In this document: positions 16,530-25,227 of the stretch, piece after piece
How the letters are laid out: each line of letters starts with the position of its first letter
Numbering within the stretch: position 1 is the first letter of the stretch
Assembly: GCA_020847175.1 (NCBI GenBank)
Contig: JADLCM010000005.1
Coordinates: forward strand, 1 to 64,000
Source of the DNA: Phycisphaerales bacterium
GTDB taxonomy: Bacteria > Planctomycetota > Phycisphaerae > Phycisphaerales > UBA1924
Length of the DNA stretch: 64,000 bases
Reading direction: 5' to 3'
Program-made: the position numbers and the translations under genes
The notes under the pieces: generated by a model
Seen by the model: only the letters and a program-made list of their open reading frames with translations
What the model was told of the DNA's origin: nothing
Databases searched by the model: none

Positions 16530-17393
16530 ATGCTCAAGAGCAACAACCCGGCCCTCAAGGCCTTCTCTCAGCCCCAGACCTGGAACGACTTCGGGGGGGG
16601 CAGCGCCACCCAGGCCCGTTCGGCGACCATGACGATCGCGGGCACGGTGCAGGCGGCGGGCATTCAGCTCGCCCTCGCCTTCGCGGGGGCCGTGATTGCC
16701 TGGATGGGCTTCTCGAAGGGCTGGCTGCCCGCCTCTGCCGCGACGCCCATGTCGATCGGCGTGATGGGCCTGCTCATCGTGGGCGGGTTTGTGCTGGCCC
16801 GCAAGCCCGCATCGGCGCGGGTGATGGGGCCGATCATGTCGGGCGCGTATGGCGCATTCGCCGGGCTGTTCTCGTACGCGATCGCCATGGCCCTGGGCGC
16901 GGTGTGGGCGAAGAACCCCGAACTCATCGGCGCCGGCCAGGCCTGGACGCGGGAAGCACTCGTCGCGCGCGGCTCGGGCGTCATCATGCAGGCCATGCTG
17001 CTGACCATCGGCGTCGCGGGGGCGATGCTCCTGCTCCGCGTCTTCAACATCGTTCGCGTGGGCGGCGTCTTCGCCAAGATCGTGATGTTTGCGACGCTCG
17101 CCGTCGGCTTCGTCTACATCGCCAGCATGTTGCTCCGCCTGATCACGGGCACCAGCATCCCCTTCATCCACCAGACGGGCCCGATCGGCATCGGCTTCAG
17201 CGCCTTCGTGGTCGTGCTCGCGTCGATCAACCTGCTCATGGCCTTCCAGACGGTCGAAGACGGCGCCCGTGCCGGCCTGCCCAAGTTCATGGAGTGGTAC
17301 GCCGGGTACGCGGTCGTCAGCACCATCATCTGGCTCTACATCGAAATCCTGCACCTGCTCTACAAGATCTACGCCTCGATGTCGGAGCGGTAA
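16530..17393 (+). CDS. Bax inhibitor-1/YccA-like integral membrane protein
   Basis: This 287-residue protein has seven hydrophobic segments after a soluble N-terminus of about 30 residues (MLKSNNPALKAFSQP), the layout of the bacterial BI-1/YccA-like group with the extended N-terminal region. Known relatives modulate membrane proteases or act as ion channels; the role here is unknown. Glycines in MSGAYGAFAGLFSYAIAM agree with the family. ATG 16530 has CGGAGGTGATTC directly before it, a strong ribosome site. A UUCG-loop terminator follows. Confidence 0.85.
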   Translation: MLKSNNPALKAFSQPQTWNDFGGGSATQARSATMTIAGTVQAAGIQLALAFAGAVIAWMGFSKGWLPASAATPMSIGVMGLLIVGGFVLARKPASARVMGPIMSGAYGAFAGLFSYAIAMALGAVWAKNPELIGAGQAWTREALVARGSGVIMQAMLLTIGVAGAMLLLRVFNIVRVGGVFAKIVMFATLAVGFVYIASMLLRLITGTSIPFIHQTGPIGIGFSAFVVVLASINLLMAFQTVEDGARAGLPKFMEWYAGYAVVSTIIWLYIEILHLLYKIYASMSER

Positions 17394-17704
17394 GTTGGCG
17401 CAGCGCCTCGCACACCACTGAACTCTCGCGGCGGGTCGGCCTTCGGGCCGGCCCGCTTTCGTTTGCGCCGAGACCGGGTCGCGCATCCGAAAGCGGGAGG
17501 CCCGCCGCGCTCGCCTGTCGGACGGGGCGGTTCGGTCACGCGCGCCGAGTTGTTCGACATTCGAAACCTGAGTCGCCTTCGGCCCGCGCCACCCTCAGCG
17601 CACTTCGTTTCCGCACGTCCGATCTTTCGCTCTCTGCTCTCCTGCGCGTCCACACTCATTCACTGCGTCGCTGCTTCACGGCCGCCCTCCGCCACCCGAA
17701 ACCT
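17394..17704. other. Intergenic region between convergent genes
   Basis: Apart from the TTCG-loop terminator at 17431-17467, I see no gene or structured element here. Base composition is more T-rich on the plus strand after 17580. A weak pairing of CACCCG (about 17692) with CGGGTG (about 17710) may help end the leftward gene. Confidence 0.4.
17431..17467 (+). terminator. Rho-independent terminator with TTCG loop
   Basis: An 11-bp stem with a single G-T pair (arms 17431-17441 and 17446-17456) closes on TTCG, a very stable tetraloop, and is followed by TTTCGTTT. It ends the BI-1-like gene. Confidence 0.85.
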
Positions 17705-18106
17705 CTACCGGGTGTAACGCTTGTGCATGTCCATGATCTGGCTCATGCCCGCGTGGAAGGAGTACCCGCCGTTGTTGAACAGCACGCCTTCCACGTTCTG
17801 CTCGCGCAGGTCTTCGCAATAGGCGACCGCATCGGCGACTTCCATGTGCAGCGTGGGGGTCGGCTCGCCGCCTCGCTTCTGGGCACGTGCCGCACTGAAT
17901 ACCTCGGCGCGGGCCTCATCGGTGAAGGCGATCAGGTGCGGCTTGCCGTCCAGCGCGCCGATCACCGGCTGCACGTCATCGCCGTGCTGGTCCGCCACGA
18001 AGTACCAGGACTCCAGGGCGAAGGCGGCTTTCCAGAGCGCCTGCTCCGCCAGCTTGTTCTGGCCCATCTGGGCGGCGAGCACCATGCCGTCAAAATCGTC
18101 GCTCAT
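17705..18106 (-). CDS. SseB-like hypothetical protein
   Basis: A 133-residue soluble protein. The central part, with WYFVADQ, GALDGKPHLIAFTDEARAEV and the terminal EGVLFNNGGYSFHAGM, resembles the SseB N-terminal domain found in enhanced-serine-sensitivity proteins. This is a tentative family call and the function is unknown. AGGAG lies seven bases before ATG 18106, so a longer version beginning upstream is not supported. It stands alone, convergent with the BI-1-like gene and divergent from the PEP-CTERM block. Confidence 0.72.
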   Translation of the reverse strand: MSDDFDGMVLAAQMGQNKLAEQALWKAAFALESWYFVADQHGDDVQPVIGALDGKPHLIAFTDEARAEVFSAARAQKRGGEPTPTLHMEVADAVAYCEDLREQNVEGVLFNNGGYSFHAGMSQIMDMHKRYTR

Positions 18107-18315
18107 GGCGGGCTCCTGGGGGGGCAGATCCGGCGCGAGTGTAACCGGACGCTGACCCGCCAAGTCAACGCCACCCCGGGGTTATTGCCGGACAACATGG
18201 ATAGGCAGACGTCAAAGGGTGAATAAACCGTACAAACGGGTGGCAGGCCCCAGAACGCGCGGCAGATTGGGTGGAGCGGAGCGGCTGCCGCGCTTGCGGT
18301 GTCGTTGCGCACGAG

Positions 18316-18356
18316 CTCCGACCGGGGAATGGGTCATTCCCCGGGCTTGGTCGGAG
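18316..18356. promoter_or_regulatory. Long imperfect palindrome upstream of the PEP-CTERM gene
   Basis: An inner perfect 10-bp stem (arms 18322-18331 and 18335-18344, three-base loop) is enclosed by an outer stem CTCCGA/TCGGAG (18316-18321 and 18351-18356). The structure lies about 25 bp before the ribosome site of the gene at 18395 and has no T-run, so it looks like a 5'-leader hairpin or operator rather than a terminator. Confidence 0.55.
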
Positions 18357-18394
18357 AGAGATCGACCCACGGCGGATGAGAAGGAGATTCGAGT

Positions 18395-19219
18395 ATGAAG
18401 CTGGCTCTGGTGGCGCTCGTTGCGGGCGCCGGGATTGCCTCGGCGAGCGGTTCGACCTACCTCGTGAGCGATGACAGTTCGCTGTATCGCGGCACGATCG
18501 GCGGCGGACCGGCTGAGAAGTTCGACTTCCTCGGCGGTGAGCACCTGATCGGCATGACGATTGTCCCCGACGGCGCGGTCGTCACGGGGGCCAACCCGGG
18601 CGACGTGATCGCCGTGGACGATCAGGACAACGGGCGCGGCTACAACATCTACCGCGTGGACAACGCCTTCAGCGGCACGCCGACGCTCGCGGTTATCGGC
18701 GTCTCCGATCGCGTGTCAAACTCGCTCGCCTTCCGCCAGGGCGCGTCCGGCGGGTGGGAGCTCTACGGGGCGAACGGCCTGGGCCAGACCTTCAAGGTCC
18801 ACAGCCTCGACCTCGCGACCTTCGCCGGCCTCGCCGACCTCGACAGCGGCTTCGGCGTGCTGGGCGTGGGCGGCCTGCAGTTCGCCAGCACTGGTGAGGC
18901 GTACTTCACCGTCAACGGCGACAACAGCGTCAACGCCTACGACATCGGCACCAACACCGCCTCGGCCATCGGCCCCAGCGGCGCCGAGTTCACCAACAAC
19001 GGCCTCGAGTTCCTCGACGGCACCCTCTACGGCGCGGTCGGCCTTGACTCCGGGCGCATCGCGGTCGGCTCATGGAACACGGGCTCGGGCGCGTTCTCGC
19101 AGCTTGAAGACGTCGCCCCCTACGGCGGCGGCGTGATGGGCTTTGTCATCGTGCCGGGCCCCGGCACGCTCGCGCTGCTCGGCCTCGGCGGGCTGGTGGC
19201 GATCCGTCGTCGTCGGTAA
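18395..19219 (+). CDS. PEP-CTERM sorting domain protein, tandem copy 1
   Basis: A 274-residue exported protein: signal peptide at residues 1-18, a beta-propeller-like body (TYLVSDDSSLYRGTIGGG, HLIGMTIVPDG, YRVDNAFSGTPTL) and a C-terminal sorting signal VPGPGTLALLGLGGLVAIRR RR, with the Pro-containing motif, hydrophobic helix and Arg cluster of PEP-CTERM tails. In such systems exosortase cuts the tail; no exosortase gene is in the window. GAAGGAG lies just upstream of ATG 18395. It is a close paralogue of the next gene, with identical length. Its function is unknown. Confidence 0.88.
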   Translation: MKLALVALVAGAGIASASGSTYLVSDDSSLYRGTIGGGPAEKFDFLGGEHLIGMTIVPDGAVVTGANPGDVIAVDDQDNGRGYNIYRVDNAFSGTPTLAVIGVSDRVSNSLAFRQGASGGWELYGANGLGQTFKVHSLDLATFAGLADLDSGFGVLGVGGLQFASTGEAYFTVNGDNSVNAYDIGTNTASAIGPSGAEFTNNGLEFLDGTLYGAVGLDSGRIAVGSWNTGSGAFSQLEDVAPYGGGVMGFVIVPGPGTLALLGLGGLVAIRRRR

Positions 19220-19244
19220 GTTTCTGTTGGCCAGGATTTCTGGG

Positions 19245-19274
19245 GGCGGCTGCCGAAAGGCGGCCGCCTTTTTT
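19245..19274 (+). terminator. Rho-independent terminator between the PEP-CTERM paralogues
   Basis: A 10-bp stem with one G-T pair (arms 19245-19254 and 19259-19268) closes on GAAA and is followed by six T residues. The two paralogues are therefore separate transcription units. Confidence 0.92.
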
Positions 19275-19435
19275 GCGTTCACGTGCCGCCTGTCGCCAGG
19301 CTCGCAAGGCAAATTCGGGATGAATGTCCATGTTCCAGGTGTACAATGGGCCTGTCGCTCCCAGGGGACCGGGCGCGTTCCGGTGATCCTGTCTGGCGAC
19401 ATGCCTGCGGTGGCAGGCGACAAGGAGAGGAAAAG

Positions 19436-20260
19436 ATGAAGGCTGCATTGATCGCAGTGGCCGCTCTCGCCGGCGTGGCGGGGGCGCAGGTGAAGTACCT
19501 CGTCTCTGACGACGGCACCCTGTACCAGGGCACCGTCGGGGGCGGAGTCAACACGTTCAGCATCGGCAACGCCCACCTCATCGGCATGACGATCGTGCCC
19601 GCCGGGGTGAGCGTCGCGGGAGGCGGGGCGACGGGCGGCGATGTCATCGGCATCGACGACCAGGACAACGCGAACGGGCGCCACGATGTCTACCGCGTGG
19701 ACAATGCCTTCAGCGGCACGCCCACGCTCGTGCGCATCGGCGAGAGCGACCGCGTGTCGAACTCGCTGACCTTCGCCAACGGGCACCTCTTCGGCGCCAA
19801 CGGCCTGGGCGGTACGTTCCGCATCCACGAACTCGACCTCACCTCGTTTGCCGGCGTGGCGGACTTCACCCCCGGCTTCGCGGTCACTGGCGTCGGCGGC
19901 GTGTCGTACAGCGCGACCGACGACCTCTTCTACTTCGTGAACAACGGGGCGGACAGCCTGAACACTTATGACCTCAACTCCAACTCCGCCGCGTTCGTCG
20001 GCGGCTCGGGCACGACGTTCACCAACCACGGGCTTGAGCACATCGGCACCACGCTGTGGGGCGCGATCGGCGACGATGCGGGCACCCTCGAAGTCGGCAC
20101 CTGGGCCAAGGGCTCGGGCACGTTCACGTCGATGCAGACGGTCGCCCCGTACTCGGGCGGCGGAAGCCACGGCGTGATCGGGTTTGTCGCGGTCCCGGCT
20201 CCCGGTGCGATGGCCGTGCTGGGCCTCGGCGGGCTGATCGCGGGCCGCCGGCGCCGCTGA
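19436..20260 (+). CDS. PEP-CTERM sorting domain protein, tandem copy 2
   Basis: A 274-residue exported protein, paralogous to the preceding gene along its length: VKYLVSDDGTLYQGTVGGG, HLIGMTIVPAG, YRVDNAFSGTPTL and GVGGVSYSATDDLFYF all have counterparts. The signal peptide is residues 1-16. The C-terminal tail VPAPGAMAVLGLGGLIAGRR RR is a PEP-CTERM signal. ATG 19436 has AAGGAGAGG upstream. A possible -10 element TACAAT lies at 19342-19347, leaving a leader of about 85 nt. The paralogues probably arose by tandem duplication; the role is unknown but likely on the surface. Confidence 0.88.
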   Translation: MKAALIAVAALAGVAGAQVKYLVSDDGTLYQGTVGGGVNTFSIGNAHLIGMTIVPAGVSVAGGGATGGDVIGIDDQDNANGRHDVYRVDNAFSGTPTLVRIGESDRVSNSLTFANGHLFGANGLGGTFRIHELDLTSFAGVADFTPGFAVTGVGGVSYSATDDLFYFVNNGADSLNTYDLNSNSAAFVGGSGTTFTNHGLEHIGTTLWGAIGDDAGTLEVGTWAKGSGTFTSMQTVAPYSGGGSHGVIGFVAVPAPGAMAVLGLGGLIAGRRRR

Positions 20261-20299
20261 TCGCGTCACGGGCTCATGGCGCGCCGGTCTTGACCTCAA

Positions 20300-20335
20300 C
20301 ACCCCTCGGGGCATGGCCCCGGGGGGTGTGTGCTT
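20300..20335 (+). terminator. Terminator-like hairpin after PEP-CTERM copy 2
   Basis: A 13-bp stem with one G-T pair (arms 20300-20312 and 20316-20328) has a three-base ATG loop. The trailing tract is only weakly T-rich, so efficiency is uncertain. Confidence 0.6.
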
Positions 20336-20391
20336 TGTGCAACCCGAGGGCCGTCGCCGGGGTTGAACCGTGGAAGAACGCGAGGTGGAGC

Positions 20392-21468
20392 ATGAAGCGG
20401 GCGTGGCTGCCGGCGTTGGCGGGAGCGGTGCTGGTGTCGCCGGGGCCCGCGACCGCGCACCTTGACGAAGCCGGGATCGGAACGCGCGTCGCGGTGATTC
20501 AGCAGGCGCTGCGCCGGGTGGCGTTTGTTGATGCCTCGACGGGCGACGTGCTCGCGTTCGCGCCCGTTGAAGACGGGCCGCACGAGTTGGCCCTCTCGCC
20601 GGACGGACGCCTCGCGGTCGCCAGCAACTACGGCGCGATGCGGTCGGGCACTTCGATCACGTTCATCGACGTGGACGAAGGCCGAACCATCGGGCACACC
20701 TCGCTCGGCGAGCACCCGAGGCCGCACGGCATGGTGTTCTCCCCAGACGGCGCCCGGCTGTACGTCACCACCGAGGCGGCACGCGCCATCGTGGAGGTGG
20801 ATGTCGCCACGCGGTCGGTCACGCGGACGATCGAAACCGACCAGGGAGGCAGCCACATGATCGCGCTCTCGCCGAAGGGCGACCGGGCGTATGTGGCCAA
20901 CGTGCACAGCGGGTCGATGAGTGTGATCGACCTGGAGAAGGGTGAGGTGGTCAAGACCGTGCCCAGCCGCGCGGGCTGTGAAGGCGTGGGTGTGAGCCCG
21001 GACGGCACGCGGGTGTGGCTGGCCAACAACCAGTCGAACACGGTGACGGTGATTGATGCGGCGACGCTTGAAGAGCGCACGACCGTGCCCTGCGACGGGT
21101 TTCCGCTGCGGGTGTGCTTCACGCCCGACGGATCGAGGGCCCTGGTGCTGGCGGCCAAGAGCGGCGAAGTGGTGGTGTATGACGCCGCCAGGATCGAGGA
21201 GATCACCCGGATTGACACACGCGTGGCGCACCGGCCCATCGTGCAGGCGGGATCGCTGTCGGCCGGGTCGCCCGTGCCCCTCAGCATCGCCATGAGCCCG
21301 GACGGGTCGCGGGCGTACGTCTCGTGCAAGGCGGGGGACTACGTGCTCGTGATCGATCCGCTCCGGGGGGCCGTCGTGGGCGACTTTGCGGTGCAGGGTT
21401 CGCCGGACGGGATCGTGCTGCTGCCCGCGCGCGAGGAGGCGGAAGGGCACGCAGACTCCGGCGATTGA
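20392..21468 (+). CDS. Exported YVTN-type beta-propeller protein
   Basis: A 358-residue secreted or periplasmic protein with a signal peptide (residues 1-22, PATA-H site). The rest is a seven-bladed-propeller type repeat array: blades carry LALSPDGRLAVASN, MVFSPDGARLYVTTE, IALSPKGDRAYVANVHSGS, VGVSPDGTRVWLANNQSNT, VCFTPDGSRALVLAA and IAMSPDGSRAYVSCK. Such proteins act in binding or, in other bacteria, as dehydrogenase-associated subunits; no partner is visible. GAGGTGGAG lies just before ATG 20392. There is no C-terminal sorting tail, unlike the two genes before it. Confidence 0.85.
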   Translation: MKRAWLPALAGAVLVSPGPATAHLDEAGIGTRVAVIQQALRRVAFVDASTGDVLAFAPVEDGPHELALSPDGRLAVASNYGAMRSGTSITFIDVDEGRTIGHTSLGEHPRPHGMVFSPDGARLYVTTEAARAIVEVDVATRSVTRTIETDQGGSHMIALSPKGDRAYVANVHSGSMSVIDLEKGEVVKTVPSRAGCEGVGVSPDGTRVWLANNQSNTVTVIDAATLEERTTVPCDGFPLRVCFTPDGSRALVLAAKSGEVVVYDAARIEEITRIDTRVAHRPIVQAGSLSAGSPVPLSIAMSPDGSRAYVSCKAGDYVLVIDPLRGAVVGDFAVQGSPDGIVLLPAREEAEGHADSGD

Positions 21469-21669
21469 TCCTTCGTCTCGTCCCTCCTGGGGCCTATCGG
21501 ACTGGCGAGCGCCCTCTGCCGGGCGGTTGGGGGCGCGGGCGCGGCCTAAACTCCCTTTCCGCACACGGTTGCGGCCCACCTCGCGACGCGCGGCGTCGGG
21601 GTTTGGGCCGAGGGTGGGCCGGGGGTTGGCCCGGGTGGGCCGGTCCGGGCGAATGCAGAGGAGCGACGC

Positions 21670-22299
21670 GTGTCTGAGATCAAGAGCACGAACATTCACT
21701 GGCACGAGGGCGACATCACCCGCGACGAGCGGTGGCGGGCCCTCAAGAGCAAGGGCGCGACGGTCTGGTTCACCGGGCTGTCGGGCTCGGGCAAGAGCAC
21801 CATCGGCAGCGCCGTGGAGCAGGCGCTGGTGAACCAGGGGGTGTTCTGCTATCGCCTGGACGGCGACAACGTGCGCTTCGGCCTGAACAAGAACCTCGGG
21901 TTCTCGGCCGAGGACCGTGCCGAGAACATCCGGCGCATCGGCGAGGTGGCCAAGCTGTTCTGCGACGCGGGCGTGATCGCGCTCACGTCGTTCATCAGCC
22001 CCTACCGGAAGGACCGCGACCTCTGCCGCCAGATGCACGCCGAGGCCAAGCCCAGCGCGCTGCCGTTCATCGAGATCTACGTCGATACGCCCATCGAGGT
22101 GTGCGAGAGCCGCGACCCCAAGGGGCTCTCCAAGAAGGCCCGCGCGGGACAGATCAAGGGGTTCACGGGCATCGACGATCCATACGAGGCCCCGAACAAC
22201 CCCGAGCTGGCGCTCAAGACCGCGGAGCTCAGCGTGCAGCAGAGCGTCGCCAAGGTTATCGATTTGCTCGCGGCGAAGGGCGTGATCTCGAAGAAGTGA
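21670..22299 (+). CDS. cysC: Adenylylsulfate kinase
   Basis: APS kinase, which phosphorylates adenylylsulfate to PAPS with ATP, feeding sulfate reduction or sulfation of polysaccharides. The 209-residue product carries the Walker A TGLSGSGKST (about residue 35), the DGDNVRFGLN motif, RAENIRRIGEVAKLF and ISPYRKDRDLCR, all standard for CysC. GTG 21670 has an AGGAG seven bases upstream. No cysN/cysD ATP sulfurylase or sulfotransferase gene is nearby. It lies among exported-protein genes, so a link to surface sulfation is possible but only inferred. A strong terminator follows. Confidence 0.96.
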   Translation: MSEIKSTNIHWHEGDITRDERWRALKSKGATVWFTGLSGSGKSTIGSAVEQALVNQGVFCYRLDGDNVRFGLNKNLGFSAEDRAENIRRIGEVAKLFCDAGVIALTSFISPYRKDRDLCRQMHAEAKPSALPFIEIYVDTPIEVCESRDPKGLSKKARAGQIKGFTGIDDPYEAPNNPELALKTAELSVQQSVAKVIDLLAAKGVISKK

Positions 22300-22330
22300 T
22301 CGCGAGCCGCTCAATGGGGAAAGTCTTGGC

Positions 22331-22364
22331 GAAGACCGGGGAAGGCCCCGGTCTTCGTTCTTTG
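22331..22364 (+). terminator. Rho-independent terminator after cysC
   Basis: A perfect 12-bp stem (arms 22331-22342 and 22347-22358) with a four-base loop is followed by TTCTTT. Confidence 0.9.
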
Positions 22365-22496
22365 GGGTGGTGGAGCGGCGCGCTCAGAACTCGGGAAGGG
22401 GCTAGGAAACCGGGGGCGAACCGGGTACTTTGCTGGAGGCGCGGGGCGCGGTCCCGCCGGAGCGTGAGATCAAGGGTGTGAACGGAGAGGTGGATC

Positions 22497-25124
22497 ATGG
22501 TGAAGGCCCGTCGAGTGGTGGGTGCCGCGGTGCTGGTGGCGAGCGCGGGGAGCGCTTCGGGCCAGGTAACCATCGAGGGTGCGCGGGGCATGTCCCGCGA
22601 CGTGACGGGGCTTGAACTGGTGCGCGAGCTGTGGAGCGCCGATGCCGATGCGCAGGTGGTTCGGGTGGTGCGCCCGGCGACCGAGTGCTGGGGCGGAGAA
22701 GCCGGCACGGGGGCCGAGGCGCCGGACATCAACTTCGTCGGCGCGACGGTGGATGAGGAGGGCGACGGTCCGTCGAGCGTGGCGTACACACCAGACGGGT
22801 CGAAGATCGTGATCGCGCACCGGGAGAGCCGCACGCTGGTCGTGTGGGATGCCGCCACCCGCGCGCTGGTGCGGGTGATCTCGGTGCCCGGCCGGGCCCA
22901 GGACATCGCCATCACGCCCGACAGCACGCGGGCGGTCGTGGCGGCGGTCGACGCGGCCGAGGCGTACGTCGTCGATCTCGGCACGGGCGCGCTGCTCGCG
23001 ACTGTCCCGGTGGGCAATGCGCCCGGCAGCGTGGTGGTGACGCCCGACGGCACCAAGGCCGCGGTCGCCAACATGTTTGACGGCACCCTCTCGGTCATCG
23101 ACCTCTCGACCTACACCGAGACGGTGCGCGTTCCGGGGCTGGTGTTCTCGGTGACGTTCTCGTTCAGCACCGACGGGCTGGTTGACCTGCAATACAGCCA
23201 GGTCGATGTCATCGACAACGGGCGGGTGGCCAACCTCGACCGCTTCGGCGACCAGTTCCAGATCATCGATCTCGGCACCGGCGCCCTGGCCAGCATCGCC
23301 GTGCCGGACCAGCCCGCGGACATGAGCATGAACGCCGCGCGAACCCAGGCCGCGGTGTGCCACGTGGGCACGACACGGCGGATCTCGGTGGTCGATTTCG
23401 CCTCGATGAGCGTGGTGCAGACGTGGACCACGCCCGATGACTGCTGGGGCTCGATCGCGGTGAACCCGGCGGGCACCAAGGCCGCGTACACGATCCTCAA
23501 CGCGACCAAGATCATCGACCTGACCACGGGCGCGATCTCGGGTTCGCTGAGCACCGCGACGCTCAACGACCTGCTGCAGATCCCGGGCACCGAGCGCGTG
23601 GTGGGCGTGGGGTACAACGCCTCGCTGATTGACCTGTCGACCGGCAGCCTGGTGCGCAACCTGAACGCGACGGTCTCCACGGGCATCGGCGCCATGTCGC
23701 CGACCGTGCTCGAGACGGCCCAGTGCAGCACGACCTTCGGTGAAGACCTGCTGGTGATGACGACCACCAGCACCGGAGGGGTGGTGGCCAACCAGCACAC
23801 CGGGCCGGCGCCGGAGTCTGACCGCATGTCGTTCGTGGCGCTGGACGATGACGGCTCGGAGGCCGTGGGGGTTTTTCGCGTCAGCGACAACGCCGCGCTC
23901 TTTGATGTCGGGTCGGCTTCGCTCTCGGGGCTGGTGCCCGTGGGGCTGCGGCCGATGACCGCCGCCCTGACTCCCGACGGCTCCAAGGCCGTGGTCGCCA
24001 ACGCCGACTCATTCTTTTCGACGGTAATCGACATGGGCACGGGCACGGGCACCAACGTGCCGATGGGCCGGCGCGGCAGCATCGCGCTGGTGAGCCCGGA
24101 CGGCCAGTACGGCTATGTGCCTGTCGTCGCCGACGGCGACGGCATCAACCGCATCGATCTCACGACCAACACCCTGGCGGGGCCCAAGGTCTTCACCGGG
24201 GACATGGGATCGCTCGGTGTGGACCTCAGCCAGGTCGCGCTCAGCCCCGACGGCACGGTGATCGCGCTCGCCGGCAGTTTCTCCGACGTGCTCTCGCTCG
24301 TCGATACCGGCACGTGGACCCTGATCAAGCACGTGCCCGTGGGCGACTTCCCCTTCGGGCTGACCTTCAGCGCCGACGGCTCGCGCATCTACGTCACCAA
24401 TGCGTTCAACGACACGATCTCCGTCGTCAGCAATGCCGGGGGCGCCTCCGCGGTGCTGAGCACGCTGGCCGCGCCGGACCTGCCGACCAACATCGCCATC
24501 TTGCCCGACGGCACGCGCCTGTACGTGCAGAACATCGGGTCCGGGGCGGGGCTGCGCGTGCTCGACGCCTCGACGGGCGCGACGTTGAGCACCATCACCG
24601 TGCCCTCGGGCGAGTTCCTGGCCGGCTACAAGGTTGACCCCGTGAACGGGCGCCTGCTCGCGAGCATGGGCGTCGCCACCACGACCATGGGGGGCAGCAT
24701 CGGGTTCTCGGTGACCGAGTCGCAGCGCCTGCGGTCGCTGAGCCTCGCGGACGGCTCGTTCGTCGAGGAGTGGCTCGACCCGGCCCACGGGCCCCGGAGC
24801 ATGAACACCAGCGGGGATTTCTCGGTCGTGGGCGTTGCCTGCTCGCTGAGCGAAGGGGCCGTGTTCTACGACTTCGACCCCGGGTGCCCCGCGGACCTCA
24901 GCGGCAGCAGCGACCCGAACGACCCAGCCTACGGCGTGCCCGACGGCAGCGCCGACGCATCGGACTTCTTCTATTACCTCGACCAGTTCGTGAGCGGCAA
25001 CCTGGCCGAAGCCGACCTCACCGGCAGTAGCGACCCCAACGACCCCTCCTACGGCGTGCCCGACGGCGACCTCGACGCGGACGATTTCTTCTACTTCCTC
25101 GACCTGTTTGTGCAGGGGTGCTGA
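22497..25124 (+). CDS. Large exported beta-propeller protein with GC-type dockerin-like tail
   Basis: This 875-residue protein has a signal peptide (about residues 1-22, ASG-QV). Residues 60-790 hold repeated propeller blades (YTPDGSKIVIAHRESRTLV, VVTPDGTKAAVANMFDGTL, LTPDGSKAVVANADSF, LTFSADGSRIYVTNAFNDT), probably two propellers in series. The last 80 residues begin at a Cys, hold two SDPNDP repeats with DASDFFYYLDQF and DADDFFYFLDLF, and end QGC. Asp placement resembles dockerin calcium loops. The tail is nearly identical to that of the protease at 7504. ATG 22497 has GAGAGGTGG upstream. Surface attachment is inferred. Confidence 0.88.
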   Translation: MVKARRVVGAAVLVASAGSASGQVTIEGARGMSRDVTGLELVRELWSADADAQVVRVVRPATECWGGEAGTGAEAPDINFVGATVDEEGDGPSSVAYTPDGSKIVIAHRESRTLVVWDAATRALVRVISVPGRAQDIAITPDSTRAVVAAVDAAEAYVVDLGTGALLATVPVGNAPGSVVVTPDGTKAAVANMFDGTLSVIDLSTYTETVRVPGLVFSVTFSFSTDGLVDLQYSQVDVIDNGRVANLDRFGDQFQIIDLGTGALASIAVPDQPADMSMNAARTQAAVCHVGTTRRISVVDFASMSVVQTWTTPDDCWGSIAVNPAGTKAAYTILNATKIIDLTTGAISGSLSTATLNDLLQIPGTERVVGVGYNASLIDLSTGSLVRNLNATVSTGIGAMSPTVLETAQCSTTFGEDLLVMTTTSTGGVVANQHTGPAPESDRMSFVALDDDGSEAVGVFRVSDNAALFDVGSASLSGLVPVGLRPMTAALTPDGSKAVVANADSFFSTVIDMGTGTGTNVPMGRRGSIALVSPDGQYGYVPVVADGDGINRIDLTTNTLAGPKVFTGDMGSLGVDLSQVALSPDGTVIALAGSFSDVLSLVDTGTWTLIKHVPVGDFPFGLTFSADGSRIYVTNAFNDTISVVSNAGGASAVLSTLAAPDLPTNIAILPDGTRLYVQNIGSGAGLRVLDASTGATLSTITVPSGEFLAGYKVDPVNGRLLASMGVATTTMGGSIGFSVTESQRLRSLSLADGSFVEEWLDPAHGPRSMNTSGDFSVVGVACSLSEGAVFYDFDPGCPADLSGSSDPNDPAYGVPDGSADASDFFYYLDQFVSGNLAEADLTGSSDPNDPSYGVPDGDLDADDFFYFLDLFVQGC

Positions 25125-25164
25125 CGCGGACTCCGCGTTCGCCATTCACACGCACGCGGCTTCG

Positions 25165-25195
25165 CGGCCCCGGGCGGGCAGAGCCGCCCCGGGGC
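25165..25195. terminator. Bidirectional terminator-like hairpin between convergent genes
   Basis: GC-rich arms GCCCCGGGCGG and CCGCCCCGGGGC around a six-base loop sit between the propeller and RNase R stop codons. One base is bulged and there is no T-run, so it may act only weakly. Confidence 0.45.
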
Positions 25196-25227
25196 CCATG
25201 ACCGGGTCGCACGAGACAAGGGGGCGT

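Noticed and set aside
20296..22314. A 672-codon frame antisense to the propeller and cysC genes
   Set aside because: Same reason: it mirrors two well-supported genes and has Arg/His-rich, non-protein-like composition.
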